This document shows, in pieces, positions 28,198-29,344 of a stretch of 29,344 nucleotides of DNA. Within the stretch, counting starts at the first letter, position 1, and each line of letters opens with the position of its first letter. The DNA lies in the NCBI GenBank assembly GCA_049999765.1, contig JBNGIQ010009305.1:17221-46564 (forward strand). Reading direction: 5' to 3'. This DNA is from Phaeoceros laevis (lineage: Eukaryota; Anthocerotophyta; Anthocerotopsida; Notothyladales). The position numbers were made by a program, and so were the translations under genes. Below the pieces are notes generated by a model that had not been told where the DNA came from, made no database searches, and saw only the letters and a program-made list of their open reading frames with translations.

Positions 28198-29344
28198 ATG
28201 GCGCATTTCCTCCACCCACCGTTGAGCACCACCAACGGGATGCAACATCAGCAGTTTTGGATGCCAGCAGCTGAGAGGCAGGCCCACACCCTGGAGCTGG
28301 AGGGGAGGTTAAATGTGCCTCCGAGGCAATGGATTTACACAAGTCGCAAGTTTGTGCCGTGCTGTGGCTTAGCAGCCAAGCTATGCATAACGGAGACTAT
28401 CAATGCGGGAGAACGACAAGAGTTGTTGTGGAGGCAGTATTTCTTGGACCCCACATTGTGGTGGGACTGCAGGACGAACAAGAAGAGCGCGCGCTCTCCC
28501 GACTTCATGCACAAGGAGTCCAAGGAGCCCCTGTGGTTGAACAACTTCTACAAGCCTGACTGGGTGGATGCGGAGCTGGCTGCCTTGGACAAGCAGGTTG
28601 GACGGTCTGATCAGCCTCCATCCAACCCCTTGTTGCACCATAATGCTGGTGCTCCGACGGTGCCAGAGTTCCAAGGGTACGGAACGGCTCAGGCTGTAAT
28701 CGAACAACTTTGTGAGAATGGGCAGCTAAGTCCAGCAGTGGACGCTTTGACCGTCTTGGCGGAGAAACAATCTCGTGTGTCCTCCTCTCTGCTGTACAGA
28801 GTCATTCGGATATGCGGGGCTGACAAAAATCTGGTGTTGGGGTGACGACTCGATGATTTCACTGTCAAGCTTGGGTACGGATCCAACGCATTTTTGGGAA
28901 ACCATCTCTTGCGCATGTATGCATGTGGTGGTTGGCTACAGGAGGCCATGGATGTGTTCAACAGGGTAGGGAAACCGAATGTCTTCATGTGGTTTTCCAT
29001 AATCTCTGCACATGCTAAGCAAGGAAAACCAAAGGAGGCCATACGACTCTACCGGGAGATGCGTAGGTCAGGAGTGAAGGCGAATGATTACGTCTTTGTA
29101 GCTGCCCTTCAAGCTTGTGCATTTGTTGCCGACTTGGAATCTGGCAGAAAAGTGCACTCTGATGTATTGCACAGTGGCAATTCTACTACTTTGTTTGTTG
29201 GCAGCTGCCTGGTTGACATGTATGCAAAATGTGGTGAATTGAAAGATGCACGCCATGTTTTTGACAGCATGGACACAAAGGATGTAGTGACATGGATAGC
29301 GCTGATCGCCGGGTATGCACAGCAAGGTCTCGGCCAAGAGGCGC
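28198..29344 (+). pseudogene. Second PDF-PPR gene with an in-frame TGA, runs off the window
   Basis: From the ATG at 28198 the frame encodes a probable transit peptide and a canonical OSB-type PDF motif (residues 77-132: LLWRQYFLDPTLWWDCR, SPDFMHKESKEPLWL, KPDWVDAELAALDKQ). It then reads into PPR motifs. A TGA at 28843-28845 stops it after KNLVLG. The same frame continues without a gap: RLDDFTVKLGYGSNAFLGNH and further PPR motifs with MYAKCGELKDARHVFD and VVTWIALIAGYAQ, up to the last base. The paralogue at 4781 has Gln (QGQR) at the TGA position; a CGA arginine mutated to TGA is a simple explanation. The N-terminal part matches the paralogue along its length. Whether the missing 3' part ends in a deaminase cannot be seen. 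It may be a recent pseudogene or an allele. Confidence 0.85.

Noticed and set aside
28843-28845. TGA read as selenocysteine, or an intron over the stop in the second PDF-PPR gene
   Set aside because: Land plants do not use selenocysteine as far as known, and both sides align to the paralogue with only one codon replaced, leaving no room for an intron.

Overview
The window is nuclear DNA from a land plant. Genes have short GT-AG introns (about 73-180 bp) and the products are typical of plants: an RAN1-type copper ATPase, a TAP1-like plastid ABC half-transporter, a GH19 chitinase and three PLS-class pentatricopeptide repeat (PPR) genes. The first PPR protein ends in a DYW deaminase domain whose last residues are GRP instead of DYW and whose PG box is replaced by a KKP-containing segment. 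From memory, this is the DYW:KP variant linked to 'reverse' U-to-C organelle RNA editing, known from hornworts, some lycophytes and ferns. Together with the compact genes and short introns this makes a hornwort the best guess (moderate confidence); a lycophyte or fern is possible.

Layout, left to right. 530-4049 (+): six-exon P1B copper ATPase (HMA7/RAN1 type, 1005 aa). 4781-7543 (+): intronless PPR gene with an N-terminal OSB-type PDF motif, 17 PPR motifs, E1/E2 and a DYW:KP-like domain. 7725-12602 (-): sixteen-exon NOC1/MAK21/CEBPZ ribosome-assembly factor (1051 aa). 12766-13611 (+): five-exon Sm-like protein closest to LSm10, divergent from NOC1 across 163 bp that contain a telo-box. 13726-14048: nested inverted-repeat element. 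14354-16666 (+): intronless TAP-like ABC half-transporter (ABCB26 type). 16879-20412 (-): intronless 1177-aa PPR gene made of seven roughly 350-bp modules, six with an enlarged L motif, and lacking the deaminase. 21391-22580 (-): three-exon secreted GH19 chitinase, GC-rich. 23160-28190: AT-rich repeat region with tandem duplications, a 34-bp minisatellite, a pogo/Tigger-like transposase remnant, a possible piggyBac end, a broken Crinkler/RHS-like (CR) gene with a GC-rich insertion, and a MITE-like element. 28198 to the window end (+): a second PDF-PPR gene, paralogous to the first, with an in-frame TGA.

The most interesting system is the PDF-PPR pair. The PDF motif is known from organellar single-stranded DNA-binding (OSB) proteins. 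Here it precedes a PPR editing array in two genes about 23 kb apart, one apparently intact and one interrupted by a nonsense codon. This suggests an organelle RNA-editing factor with an extra single-strand-binding module, in a locus that is duplicating and decaying. The other genes are housekeeping genes (copper delivery, 60S subunit assembly, plastid transport) with no obvious joint pathway.
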